Assembly: GCF_027943255.1 (NCBI RefSeq)
Contig: NC_072897.1
Coordinates: 20,088,044 to 20,152,043 of the forward strand
Direction: 5' to 3'
Length of the DNA stretch: 64,000 nucleotides
Origin: Anastrepha obliqua
Lineage: Eukaryota; Arthropoda; Insecta; Diptera; Tephritidae
Made by a program: the position numbers and the translations under genes. A model generated the notes under the pieces. That model ran no database searches. It was not told the origin of the DNA and was given only the letters and a program-made list of their open reading frames with translations. Of this stretch, positions 11,736 to 21,515 are shown piece by piece. Position 1 is the stretch's first letter. Each line of letters opens with the position of its first letter.

Positions 11736-12337
11736 TAGGGTGGTCCAAAAAAAATTTGTATGCTGCCGCCCCCCAAAATAGTAAAGAATGAAAAATAAAA
11801 AGACCCGTATTTTTTTTTTTTTTAATCAGACCATATTTAATGGTGCCGCCGGGGCTTTGAAATATCCCATGTATTTTGCATGGGAAAAAAATACTTTTTC
11901 GTAGATTTCATGTAAAAACCTGGAAAATGAATATATTTTAACCGGATAACTCAGTTTCTCTTCATAATTGGTCAGGGAATAACAACCAATTATGAAATAA
12001 TTAATTTTTTTGTATTAACTATTTTTTATAGAACCCCAAAAAGCCCCCATAAAACGAAAATCTAAGAAAAAATCGAAAAACAATATTTTATATTACTTTT
12101 ATGATATTTTTTTTACGAAACTTTGTACACATGTTTTTGGAGGTGATAGAAGTAACATAGGGTACCATCAGCGAGGTGGATAGGGTTTGAGATATAGGTC
12201 AAAACGTGGACCCAGGTAACCTTCGGATGTGTATGTACAATATGGATATCAAATGGAAGCTGTTGGTGAATGCTTTAGTTCAGAGTATTCCTCATGCCGC
12301 TCCGTGACTAGGGTCTTGAGATAAAGACCAAAACGTG
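11736..12337 (+). repeat. left terminal inverted repeat (602 bp)
   Basis: It is the reverse complement of 13211-13835. The outer 16 bp are identical, then the right arm has about 25 extra bases. After that the arms match closely through GGTGCCGCCGGGGCTTTG and CAATTATGAAATAATTAATT. The inner 150 bp of each arm consist of one unit of the 120/129-bp repeat found in the arrays. Confidence 0.9.
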
Positions 12338-12625
12338 GACCCTAGAATGTGTTTGTACAATATGGATATCACATTGAAGCTGTTGGTGAATGCTTTAGTA
12401 CAGAGTATTTTTCATGCCGCTCCGTGACTGGGGTCTCGAGATATAGGTCAAAACGTGGACCCTAGAATGTGTTTGTACAATATGGATATCAAATTGAAGC
12501 TGTTGGTGAATGCTTTAGTACAGAGTATTTTTCATGCCGCTCCGTGACTGGGGTCTCGAGATATAGGTCAAAACGTGGACCCGGGCAACCTTTGGTTGTG
12601 TATGTACAATATGGGTATCAAATGA
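12338..12625 (+). repeat. 120/129-bp tandem repeat units, minus relative to 25.6-26.2 kb array
   Basis: Units repeat the block GTACAATATGGATATCAAAT ... CATGCCGCTCCGTGACTG ... GGTCAAAACGTGGACC. Two short-type units (CCCTAGAATGTG junction) and one long-type unit (CCCGGGCAACCTTTGG junction) follow the unit that forms the inner end of the left arm. The last unit runs directly into the codons of a Helitron helicase C-terminus. Confidence 0.85.
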
Positions 12626-12714
12626 AAGCTGTTGATTTTCAATTTATATTTTATATTTACTCAAAAACAAATAGAAAAACAAAAAATATTGTTTATGCCA
12701 AAGCGCTTGAATAA
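12626..12714 (+). pseudogene. last codons of a Helitron PIF1-like helicase
   Basis: The frame ends FYIYSKTNRKTKNIVYAKAL followed by a stop, clearly related to the C-terminus of the Helitron helicase at 14035 (TKGKTKNVVYEKALR). Similar sequence in the same relation to a repeat array exists at 25025-25110 on the minus strand. Only about 25 codons survive. Upstream the frame continues into the repeat units, so the helicase body has been replaced by the array. Confidence 0.75.
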
Positions 12715-12951
12715 AGAATAAAGAAATTAATAATATGACAGTAAAATAAACAAGCAGCATTACAATTCGGCAAATATTGCGTTGTCAATTAATTCTTTGC
12801 AAAATGCAAACACAACTTGAAATTAAACTGAAGCTAGCTAACGGTACTTTTATTTTGAACGCAAATAAACGCGTGTGGTAGTCGTTCACTGTTAGCAAAC
12901 ATTAAGTATGACTTATGATTTTAAAAAGTGAACATTTTAATCAGTTAAGCA

Positions 12952-13210
12952 ATGCGGGGAAACCGAATTAATGAAAATGTGATTCAGTTAGTTTATTTTA
13001 ACTATTATAAGGGGAAGTCGGCTAAAGAGTTGGCGGAAATGTTTTCAATTAAGCTGAGAACTATTTATAATATTATTGAACACGCAGAAAAAGAAAACAG
13101 GCTTGAATTAAAGCACTCAGGAGGCAGACCACCAAAGCTCTCTAGACGAGATCACTCAAAAATTTTAAAAAAGATCAGCAAATCCCCTCAAACGAGTCTG
13201 AGGCAGTTGG
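12952..13210 (+). pseudogene. Tc1-like transposase N-terminal DNA-binding domain
   Basis: The ATG at 12952 opens a frame encoding a paired-like helix-turn-helix (QLVYFNYYKGKSAKELAEMF, IKLRTIYNIIEHAEKENR), a GRPPKLSRRD hinge (GRPR-like) and the start of the second helix-turn-helix (LKKISKSPQTSLRQLA). At about 13210 the frame runs into the right inverted arm, so no catalytic domain exists. A truncated DNA-binding protein could in principle bind ends of a related Tc1 element, but expression is not shown. Confidence 0.75.
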
Positions 13211-13901
13211 CACGTTTTGGTCTTTATCTCAAGACCCTAGTCACGGAGCGGCATGAGGAATACTCTGAACTAAAGCATTCACCAACAGCTTCCATTTGAT
13301 ATCCATATTGTACATACACATCCGAAGGTTACCTGGGTCCACGTTTTGACCTATATCTCAAACCCTATCCACCTCGCTGATGGTACCCTATGTTACTTCT
13401 ATCACCTCCAAAACCATGTGTACAAAGTTTCGTAAAAAAAATATCATAAAAGTAATATAAAATATTGTTTTTCGATTTTTTCTTAGATTTTCGTTTTATG
13501 GGGGCTTTTTGGGGTTCTATAAAAAATAGTTAATACAAAAAAATTAATTATTTCATAATTGGTTGTTATTCCCTGACCAATTATGAAGAGAAACTGAGTA
13601 TCCGGTTAAAATATATTCATTTTCCAGGTTTTTACATGAAATCTACGAAAAAGTATTTTTTTCCCATGCAAAATACATGGGATATTTCAAAGCCCCGGCG
13701 GCACCATTAAATATGGTCTGATTAAAAAAAAAAAAAAATACGGGTCTTTTTATTTTTCATTCTTTACCATTATGGGGGGCGGCAGCATAAAAATTTTAAT
13801 ATAAATTTTTTCCCATGCATTTTTGGACCACCCTAATCTTTACTGATATGCACGACCTGGGTTTACCTTTGTCGGTGACATAGATCAATTTGTATTACTT
13901 A

Positions 13902-13930
13902 CTAGCGGACCCTCTGCCTGCTTCGCTAGG
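13902..13930 (-). terminator. Helitron 3' end: hairpin and CTAG
   Basis: The plus-strand sequence CTAGCGGACC...TTCGCTAGG forms a short stem (TAGCG with CGCTA), and on the minus strand the element ends in CTAG followed by host T. In Helitrons this hairpin marks the end of rolling-circle transfer. The second Helitron end at 24929 has the related form CTAGCAAACCCGGCCCCC. Confidence 0.75.
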
Positions 13931-14034
13931 CATATCAAAATTAGAAATGAATAATGATCACTCGATTTAGATTCACTCTATGTGTATTTATTCTTTTTTT
14001 ACAATATAAAATTAATGTTAATTTTAAACTTAAA

Positions 14035-15084
14035 CTAACGCAAAGCCTTTTCGTAAACTACATTTTTTGTTTTGCCCTTAGTTGTGGTATAAATAAACAG
14101 AACTGATGGCTTTCCTACACGTGAACATGATACATATAATTGTCCGTGGGAGAAGCATGGATATTCTACGTCAATTCCGCATAATTCCAGCGATTGTCCT
14201 TGTGCTTTGTTTATTGTCATTGCACGTGCAAGACGTATTGGAAATTGCAATCTTTTGAAGTCAAAAGCTAAATCTGGTGGAATCGGCGGAATACGCGGAA
14301 TCAATACGTCTTCACCTTTGAATTTTCCTTTTAAAATTGTTGCTTCAATAAGATTATTAATGACCTTTTTGACTGCTAATCTGCTAAGTAAAATAATTGG
14401 TGCACCAACTTTCAATTGTAAGCGATGAGCCGGCAGTCCAGGTAAATCCAAGGAATTTAAAAATTCTATTGAATAATTTACAGCGTCATCTTGATTTATA
14501 ACTGTATCAATTGATTTAAATGTTACAATCTCACCAGGCATATCATTTAAAATATTCGCATTCAATTGACCAACATCCTTATTTTTCGCAGCCAGTATTG
14601 CTCTTTCAGCTAACCGATTGTGATTTTGATAATTTTGCGCAATATTTGGAAAAACACTTGAAACTAATTCTTGTTTTGTGTGGGCGAAATTACAAAAATT
14701 ATCTGGCAAAGTGATTAAGCCAATAGCAGCATCAATAGGAATTTGTCCATTTCCTATCTTCAGAAGTTGTCTTGAAAATTCGTCAGCCGATGCATAATTT
14801 TGCAAATAAACTCGCAGATTTGTTTTCAAAGTCAAAGTTTTTACGTGCCTCCATAAATGGGATGTCTTTAAACATGCTTTTAATCCACCTACTGGTGTTG
14901 AACGGGGAATTACTGGCAAAGTTTGACGAAAATCACCAGACAATAATATTAAAGCACCACCAAATATTTCTTGATTATTACGTAAATCTTTCCAAGTTCT
15001 ATTCAATGCTTCCACTGAGTTTGTATGTGCCATTGCACATTCATCCCACACATTTAATTTGCATTGTTGCAAAACTCTTCCCAT
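14035..15084 (-). CDS. Helitron PIF1-like helicase, C-terminal half
   Basis: A 349-residue open frame without internal stops. Motifs of PIF1/RRM3 helicases in order: WDECAM (Walker B), LLSGDFRQTLPVIPRS (motif III), KTNLRV (motif IV), LKVGAPIILLSRL, ARAMTINKAQGQSLELCGID (motif V) and HGQLYVSCSRV (motif VI). The Walker A loop and the upstream Rep nuclease are absent, against more than 1000 residues in complete RepHel proteins. The shown start (15084) lies just before Walker B, so the protein cannot bind ATP normally. The open frame suggests fairly recent activity of the family. It occupies the 3' half of the Helitron 13902-16661. Confidence 0.9.
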   Translation of the reverse strand: MGRVLQQCKLNVWDECAMAHTNSVEALNRTWKDLRNNQEIFGGALILLSGDFRQTLPVIPRSTPVGGLKACLKTSHLWRHVKTLTLKTNLRVYLQNYASADEFSRQLLKIGNGQIPIDAAIGLITLPDNFCNFAHTKQELVSSVFPNIAQNYQNHNRLAERAILAAKNKDVGQLNANILNDMPGEIVTFKSIDTVINQDDAVNYSIEFLNSLDLPGLPAHRLQLKVGAPIILLSRLAVKKVINNLIEATILKGKFKGEDVLIPRIPPIPPDLAFDFKRLQFPIRLARAMTINKAQGQSLELCGIDVEYPCFSHGQLYVSCSRVGKPSVLFIYTTTKGKTKNVVYEKALR

Positions 15085-16661
15085 TCCAGTAAGTAATATA
15101 ATTTTCTTTTTTCTATTGTTGAAATTAAATTTCTAATTCTTTTGGCCGCATAAGTTGATTTCCAATAAGTTAAAACAAAATAATTGAAAAGTAATGAATT
15201 TAATCAAAAAAACATGAAAAACTTACAATGTGCATTACAATCGCTAACAACAACAACGAAACCACCGTTTTTTTTATTTTCACTGATTATTAAAATTTTA
15301 CGCACAATATATTTTATTTTTATAAATTTTTTCCCAAAAAAAAAACAACAATGAAAAACACACTCATATTTGCTATTTTAGTTGTTAAATGAAAATGTGT
15401 TTCAGGTACTTTTTAATGTTGCAACTACTCTTTGACTTTGAAACTGGTTACACTCACAAAATAATCCAACTCTTTTAAACACACATACAAATATAATTAT
15501 TTATTTTGGGTTTTCCACTCGTCAAAGCTGCACATAAGGTTGCATTATTTAATTACATATTACCTAATACAAACTTGTTCTCTTTTAACAATGATAATAT
15601 TACTATGTGAAATCAAGTAAATATGCATTTTTGTATTATATCCTGAGCATTTGTCTTCAGCGCTATACCAATGCTCGAACACTTGGAGCATGAAATTTAC
15701 AGAAGTATGGTAACGGAAATGCCTGAGAGCGCTATTTTAGTTATACCTGCTTTTAGGCATTTATCTCGTAAACGTACGTTTGCCCATATAAAATTGTCTA
15801 CTAAATGCATGAAAAAAGTGTTAGCATAACTTTTTCGAGTATATGTGTATACATGCAGGAGGATTTATTTTTTACATTTTGCTCGTCGGCTTTCGCGTTT
15901 TCTTTTCTTGGTTTTAGACTTTCACCACAAAAAAATTACGCAAGCCCATGAACAAAGTTACACTAATAGAAACCTGATCTTAATACTCGAGCTACCATCA
16001 AATTAACACATTTTATTTTTTAAAAGAACATATATGGCGACTGTCGATCCATATGATGGATTTCAAAAAATGTATGGATTCAACCGCTGAATAATTTCGT
16101 ATATTTTAAATCCATCTAAACTTTTACATCTGCGCATTTATATATTATATATGTATTTAACATTTAATTTAAGTAAACGTTTGAATATTTGTCCAAAAAC
16201 TTTGAGCTTCGAAAAATACAGGCTTATGGTTATTAATGGAATCAAATATATTTAACGAATTTTTATTTTATCTAAATCATAAAACGTTCAAATGAAGCTC
16301 AAAATATTTTTCCAGTTAAAAAAAAGCAATGTGCTTTGATGCCGTGTCGCGCATGCATAAAAAGGAAAGAAAAGAGAGGACAACTATTGCGTTACGAATA
16401 ATACAGTCGTATATTCTATTCATTTGCGTGTATTCTCATTCCGTATACGTAATGTCCGTATAAGGGAAACACGGAAATATTGTATTTTTCACACTTACAC
16501 AACGCACGCATACTTTTACCGATTTCTTTAAAACTTCACATAAACAATCTATGGACCAATACCAATGATCTGTGAAAGTTTGATTGAAATCGGTGAATGC
16601 GTTAAGGCGTGAATCGGCGACTAACGAACACAAAAAAACGTCTCCATTTTTATATATAAGA

Positions 16662-16804
16662 TTGTTCAAACCGCGAGCCCGATCTTTTATGACCATTGGT
16701 TCTTGGATGAGCTCTATATCCTCTCCTCTTTCTGCGAGACGGAGGATGAGTGCGGCTGAGGACGCCTTACTGTGGTGAAGATTGATTTGTACAATCTTCG
16801 CCAT
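16662..16804 (-). pseudogene. LOA/I-type LINE ORF2 start (endonuclease N-terminus)
   Basis: The minus-strand ATG at 16804 opens MAKIVQINLHHSKASSAAL and IELIQEPMVIKDRARGLNN: the first strand of the endonuclease with Asn, and the Glu of the QEP box. At 16661 the frame enters the Helitron; the LINE coding resumes at 13901. The relative at 49098 starts with the same MV(G/A)xVQINLHHSK motif. Confidence 0.85.
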
Positions 16805-17833
16805 CGCCTGTGTTCGTTATAGAGGGGGGAAGAGACTCCTCATCCTCCATAGCACAGAGATCGGAGTATTCCCCCACCACGTCGTCTAAGGTAACCCTTT
16901 CCTACCATGCCGGAGTTGGATACCACCTCATGAAGTCGGATTTTCTGCAGAGGGGCTTTTTCTAGCTACATTCTGTCTGGAGACATGGGAGTCAGCGATT
17001 GGAAGCCGTAATTAATTTTTTTTCAAGCTGATGAGTGGGTCCAATGAGGATTATCACGTCCAGTTTCCTCTTCCCGTCCACTTACCCAATCTTCGTAACC
17101 TTTCAGTCACTGGTAGGTAGTTCGGGATTGGAAAGCTTTATCAGGTCCAGGACTTCCTCAGGATCAGAATGGAAGTCTAGTCCAGGCTCTAGATCTTGAC
17201 CGGCTGAGGATATCTTCTCGGGGGGCCACATCAAGGCAGGCCACCAGGGTGTAAAGGTCCACGAAGCGTTGATCAACGCACCTTATTAGTTTGTTGCGGG
17301 ATTGAAACCATCCCGCATCCGAGCAACTGGGCGAAGGTCCTGGATTTTCTTTCAGGATGTCCCTATACACCTTCCAAAGACACCTATATATCACACCATC
17401 GTGGAAACTGCGATCAATCTTCGCCTGTATATGGCTTTCTTTCTCTATTTTCGCGAAATACTTCTTCGCCGTGACATTAGTCGTCTGAGTGGCGGGCACC
17501 TTAGTTCGTTTGGCTAAAGCAGGTGTCTCTTCGCTCGATCGCTTGCGGTGTTCGGTAAGGAAGGCTTCAGCCCACGTCTTGGATATTGACTATTACTCTA
17601 TCAGATCCTCTTCTCTGACGTCCTTCAGTCTCTCTAGGATTCTGAAGGCCTATCGCCTGGTACGATAGTACCTTTCTCAAGCACTTATTTGCTTCCGGAG
17701 TTCCCGTTGCACCTGGGGTGACGGGACAGCCAAATCCGCTTTCTTCTGACAGGGCAGTTCTTGCTTCCCAAGAATTTTGTTGAGAGGGGGGTTCTGCTGC
17801 TTTCACTAGACGTAGATGGCATGCCATCTTCAA
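16805..17833 (-). pseudogene. LOA/I-type LINE ORF1 (gag-like) relic
   Basis: Two minus-strand frames cover it. 17833-17567 contains WEARTALSEESGFGCPVTP, and 17499-17164 contains KKYFAKIEKESHIQAKIDRS and LKENPGPSPSCSDAGWFQSR. It sits directly upstream of ORF2 as expected for an ORF1. The text around CSDAGWF and the following bases (17340-17290) recurs beside the relative at 49160-49210, which supports one family. No zinc knuckle is visible, and a frameshift lies near 17540. Confidence 0.6.
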
Positions 17834-17899
17834 ATTGTCTTATTACAGGGCTGGTATCTCTGTCAGTAAGAGGCCTCGCTGTCGTAAAGGCAGTCCCTG

Positions 17900-20250
17900 A
17901 AGGGACGGAGCGGAAGCTAGGCCCTGGCGAGGTCGTTGTACCTCCTCCGGTGACCCAGTATCAGGAAGGCGCTGTTAAAATACAACCGGATACACCTGGC
18001 TGCAAACCATCCATTGGGCACGGTGGCGCATAATACCCTGGATTAGGGTTGGCAGCTCAGCGATACTGACTCCACCAAAACGCTGGGAATTCATTGGTAG
18101 CCGAAAGATGACAATTTTCGAGCGAGCAACTAAACGTAATATTTTTGTATTAGCCCCACTAGATACCAAAGCTAAAATCTTATTACAAGAGTTTTGGATT
18201 CAAAAGCTAGACTGTTGTTGAAGCTTGCACCAATTAGCATTCCTCAGTATGTTAATTCAGAGTCGAGTGCCAGGTGTCAAATTCATGGCTTTTCCGACGC
18301 TTCAATAAGAGCGTATGGCTGCTGCGTATATATACGTAGCCAATCCGCTAGTGGAATGAAATGCACGTTGTTTACTTCAAAGTCTAGAGTAGCTCCCTTA
18401 ACGACTACATCTTTTCCGCGTTTAGGGCTCTCGGTAGCCCATCTTATTGCCAAATTATGGTCCAGAATTTCAGCAATGTTGAGTTGACCAATAGAACAAA
18501 CAATTTTCTGGACTGATTTCGAAATAATTCTGCATTGGATCGAAACGCATCTATCGTCGTTGCAAACTTTTATCGCAAATAGAGTGTCTGAATACCAAAA
18601 GTGAACACAGAATGTGTCGTGGGGTCATGTGCCCATAAAACAAAATTCAGCGGATCAAGTGTCTCGGGATTGTAACGTGGACGAATTGGGTAATTCAATA
18701 TTATTTAGTGGTCCTTAGTTCCTCCTAGAAGACCCTGCAACATGGCCACAAACTTTCAACTTCAGTCGCTCTCCAGAACAAGAAGCACTCGAGAAAAAGA
18801 AGAACGCAATTGCATTAACCGCAATCAATGTCACAAAAATCCACTTCTTGAAATAATTGAAAGGTTTTCATCTCAAAGAAAAGTGCTTCGGATTTTCAAT
18901 TATACACTCAGATGGCTTCGAAAAATATGATCGCGGAAAGCACAATCTGAAATAATACCCACGCCAAAGGAATTACAATTGAGTTTCCTTAAAATTGTCG
19001 AAATAATTCAACATTTTGAATTTAGCGATGAAATTAGTAAACTATCGAAAAATACAGTACTTCCCTCAAGCTTGCAGATATTAGCTCCATTTCTGCATGA
19101 TCACTCGGAATCATCATTATCGTTTAAGCTGATTTGAGTAGGTGGCCGTTTATTAAAGGCGCAATCTCTATGATGCCAAGCTCCCTTTGCTATTACGCGA
19201 AAATTCGCACTTTATGACGACATATATCCGGTTCCTATATTTTCGTAATCACCATGCCGGTCCAAAAGCGTTGGTAGCGCTTCTGCGAGAAAAAATATGG
19301 CTGGTAAATGCTCGAGAAGCATGTAGTCAAACTGTAAGAGAATGCATTCACTGTTTTCGTTATAAGCCAAAATTGCAAGGTCAGATCATGGACAATCTAC
19401 CCGCCAATCGGTTACGCGCCCAACGGCCCTTCACAATATCTGGAGTAGATTATGGCGTCCATTCACATAACCTAAAAAAATTCGCGTTCGCCCTTCCGTG
19501 AAAATGTATATTGCCATTTTCGTGTGTTTCGCTTCAAAGGCAGTTCAACTGGAACTTGTACCTGATTTAACTGCTGATAAATTTATTTTCGCTCTCAAAA
19601 GGTTCATTGGGCGCCGAAGGATGCCCGCCAAAATGTACTGTGACAAGGTGACGAACTTTGTGGGAGCAAAGAGGAAACTGAGGGAAGTCAGGGAAGTCTT
19701 TCTGGTACAGAAGCAGGAAATTCTTCAATACGCCGAACACGAAGGATTCATCTTCGCCTTCATACCTCCGAGGGCACCCCATTTCGGCGGCCTGTGGGAA
19801 GCAGCAGGGAAGTCGACCAAACATCTACTGGTCGCCCCGTAGGCAACCCGCGGTTAAGCGCCAAGAAACCGCAATGCTTCTCGTTGAAATAGAAACAGTA
19901 CTGAGCTTCCGACCGCTCGCATCACGCAGCAACAACCTCAACGACGGCGCACCTGCTAATCGGTTGCCCCTTGGGAGCTTTGCCACCGGAGAAGGTACCC
20001 GCCAAACCCAGCCTCTGCGTAGAGAGAGTACACAGCAGTGGGTGCTGGGTCGAATAACCGCAACCATTCCCGGAGCGGACGGCAAAATTCGCGTCGCAGA
20101 CGTCGCAACTAGGTCGGGTGAAGTGAGACACCGTATCCACAAGCTCGCCGTGGTAATGGTGGAATATGAAAATTGGAGGCTGTTGGATTCCTTCAAGCTG
20201 GCCGGTGTCAAGCCAGATTCTAGCAAACATCGTAATAAAATAAAATAAAA
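17900..20250 (+). pseudogene. BEL/Pao pol relic (RNase H to integrase C-terminus)
   Basis: Frames in order: RNase H part with CQIHGFSDASIRAYGC and TLFTSKSRVAPLTTTSFPRL (18270-18430); integrase zinc region HHAGPKALVALLREKIWL ... CIHCFRYKPKLQ (19240-19380); integrase core IYIAIFVCFASKAVQLE (19505-19555, where VYIAIF-type BEL cores follow the first Asp), MYCDKVTNFVGA (the second Asp in DNATNF is here DKVTNF) and IPPRAPHFGGLWEAAGK; C-terminal part WVLGRITATIPGADGKIRV (20040-20095). Stops and deletions are numerous. No LTRs were found. It is a lineage different from the complete BEL at 26.2 kb. Confidence 0.85.
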
Positions 20251-20404
20251 CAAAATAAATTAAAATTGAAATTGAATTTGATAAATTAAAATTAATATTT
20301 AGTAGCTAATAGAAACATTGTTTGAACTTTTAAGTACTTGAAATTAAATTAATAAATATGTAAATGTAAATTATATTTAAGCTTAATATTAAGTTATGTT
20401 TCTA

Positions 20405-21083
20405 TACATACCTTTGTTCGTGATCGCCCTATAAAACGTTACAATGATACTGGTAGCATTGCAAAACGCTATGGAGGTAGACCAAAAATAACCGCAACAA
20501 CGCCAGAAATGGTTCGGAAAGTGAAGGCTCGACTTGAACGAAATCCACGTCGAAGTGGAAGAAAAATGGCCAATGAACTGAAAATATCGCAAGACTGCAT
20601 TCGACGCATATTGAAAAATGAGCTCAAGGTCAAAGCTTACAAGTTCCAAAAAGCACACCATCTTTCACCCTAGCAAAAAAAGTTCGGTGCGAAAGAGCAA
20701 AGGAGTTGTTGCGCTTGCACAAACGTGGCGAATTTCCTAACATTGTGTTTTCTGATGAAAAAAATGTCCCAATTGAGCAGTTCATAAACAATCAAAACGA
20801 TCGTGTTTACTTGACCGAACGCTCATACGAGAATTTGAGCCTACGTATGGCCACTCAAAGCAATTTCCCATCGCTAGTAATGGTTTGGGCCACAGTGACT
20901 GCTGATGGACGCTCTCCAATAGTCTTTATCGAGCCTGGTGTCAAAGTGAATGCGACTTATTATCGGGAAAATGTTTTAGAAGCTGCTTTAGAGCCGTGGA
21001 CACACAAATATGTTCGTAAATTGGCTAGGGCATCATGTGTGCAAAGGCAAATACAAATAGGTTTATGCATATGCAAAAGATAA
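20405..21083 (+). pseudogene. Tc1-like transposase relic (family A)
   Basis: Translation from about 20430 gives AKRYGGRPKITATTPEMVRK and KMANELKISQDCIRRILKNE (helix-turn-helix), then after a stop near 20672 NIVFSDEKNVPIEQFINNQN (first catalytic Asp in SDEK), ENLSLRMATQSNFPSLVMVW and ADGRSPIVFIEPGVKVNATY. The frame ends at 21083 before the second Asp. A second, shorter copy of the same family is at 57683-58174. Confidence 0.85.
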
Positions 21084-21084
21084 T

Positions 21085-21255
21085 TGTTTTAGGCAGGAAT
21101 TCGATCATTCGGGTATTTACTTCCTAATTATTGCATGTAGATATGATAAGGCGATGCGTCTTGGGTAGGTCATGGTTGCTTTAGTATGTATATACATATG
21201 CACATATTTAACACTATTAGAATTCATGATGCAATTGAACTTTTGCACAAATATA
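21085..21255 (-). repeat. noncoding interspersed repeat, copy 2 (part 1)
   Basis: Inverse match to 2440-2612, with GAATTCGATCATTCGGGTAT at 21099-21118 and AGGCGATGCG further on. Part 2 is at 22622-22722. Between them lies about 1.35 kb that includes the short mariner at 21516-22458, whereas copy 1 has only about 210 bp there. Confidence 0.65.
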
Positions 21256-21515
21256 ACTAAACTGATATACATATGTACGTTCTACGTTCTATCCATTCTC
21301 GTTCTATCCATGCTCGTCTAAAACTAGTTTCAACTCAAATAATGAGTAAAAATATTCATCTAGTAATTTGTTTGTTTTACATTTACTAAAACGCACTTTG
21401 TATTGCTGTTATCTTCTTTTTAAATAATATAAAAGCAAAGAACATTAAAATTACTCTGATTTTAAATTTTAGTGCTTATAATTCAAGTATATGTACATAT
21501 GTAACTTTGAATGTA

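Larger units (their letters stand above)
11736..13835. mobile_element. 2.1-kb element with 0.6-kb inverted ends and 8-bp target duplication
   Basis: The ends are TAGGGTGGTCC...GGACCACCCTA. Flanks repeat ATCTTTAC at 11728-11735 and 13836-13843. The related LINE at 48884-48930 has the same sequence context with only one 8-bp segment, which is an empty site. Inverted arms run 11736-12337 and 13211-13835 (602 and 625 bp). The interior holds repeat units, a Helitron helicase tail (12626-12714) and a Tc1-like DNA-binding ORF (12952-13210). An 8-bp duplication and a TAGGG terminus fit hAT or P-type transposases better than Tc1 (TA). It encodes no complete transposase and is presumably nonautonomous. 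Confidence 0.85.
13902..16661 (-). mobile_element. Helitron with both ends (2760 bp), internally deleted
   Basis: On the minus strand it starts TCTTATATATAAAAATGG (16661) and ends CTAG (13905-13902). It is inserted between host A (13901) and T (16662). The host joined without it, GTATTACTT-A/T-TGTTCAAACC, aligns without gaps to the related LINE at 48935-48982, which confirms both borders. A subterminal hairpin (TAGCG...CGCTA) lies at the 3' end. Only the C-terminal half of the RepHel protein is present (14035-15084). No Rep (HUH) motif was found, so this copy is nonautonomous. Confidence 0.9.
7517..17833 (-). mobile_element. LOA/I-type LINE (RNase H-bearing), split by three nested insertions
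   Basis: Minus-strand pieces in correct order make one element: ORF1 (17833-16805), ORF2 start and endonuclease (16804-16662, 13901-13836, 11735-11396), RT (11395-10787), then RT thumb, RNase H and C-terminal zinc motif (8849-7560). Interruptions are a Helitron (13902-16661), an inverted-end element (11736-13835) and a CR1-like LINE (8850-10786). A relative at 48030-49320 aligns base for base across the first two, giving empty sites. The endonuclease-RT join near 11395 is an internal deletion. Without the insertions about 3.5 kb is left. Confidence 0.85.

Noticed and set aside
12952..13299. Complete small DNA-binding protein of 115 residues
   Set aside because: Only residues up to about 86 resemble a transposase domain; the rest translates the inverted arm. 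It is annotated as a truncated relic.
19825..20253. Minus-strand frame of 142 residues and a second of 102 residues
   Set aside because: Both lie antisense to the BEL integrase C-terminal region, which has recognisable motifs on the plus strand.
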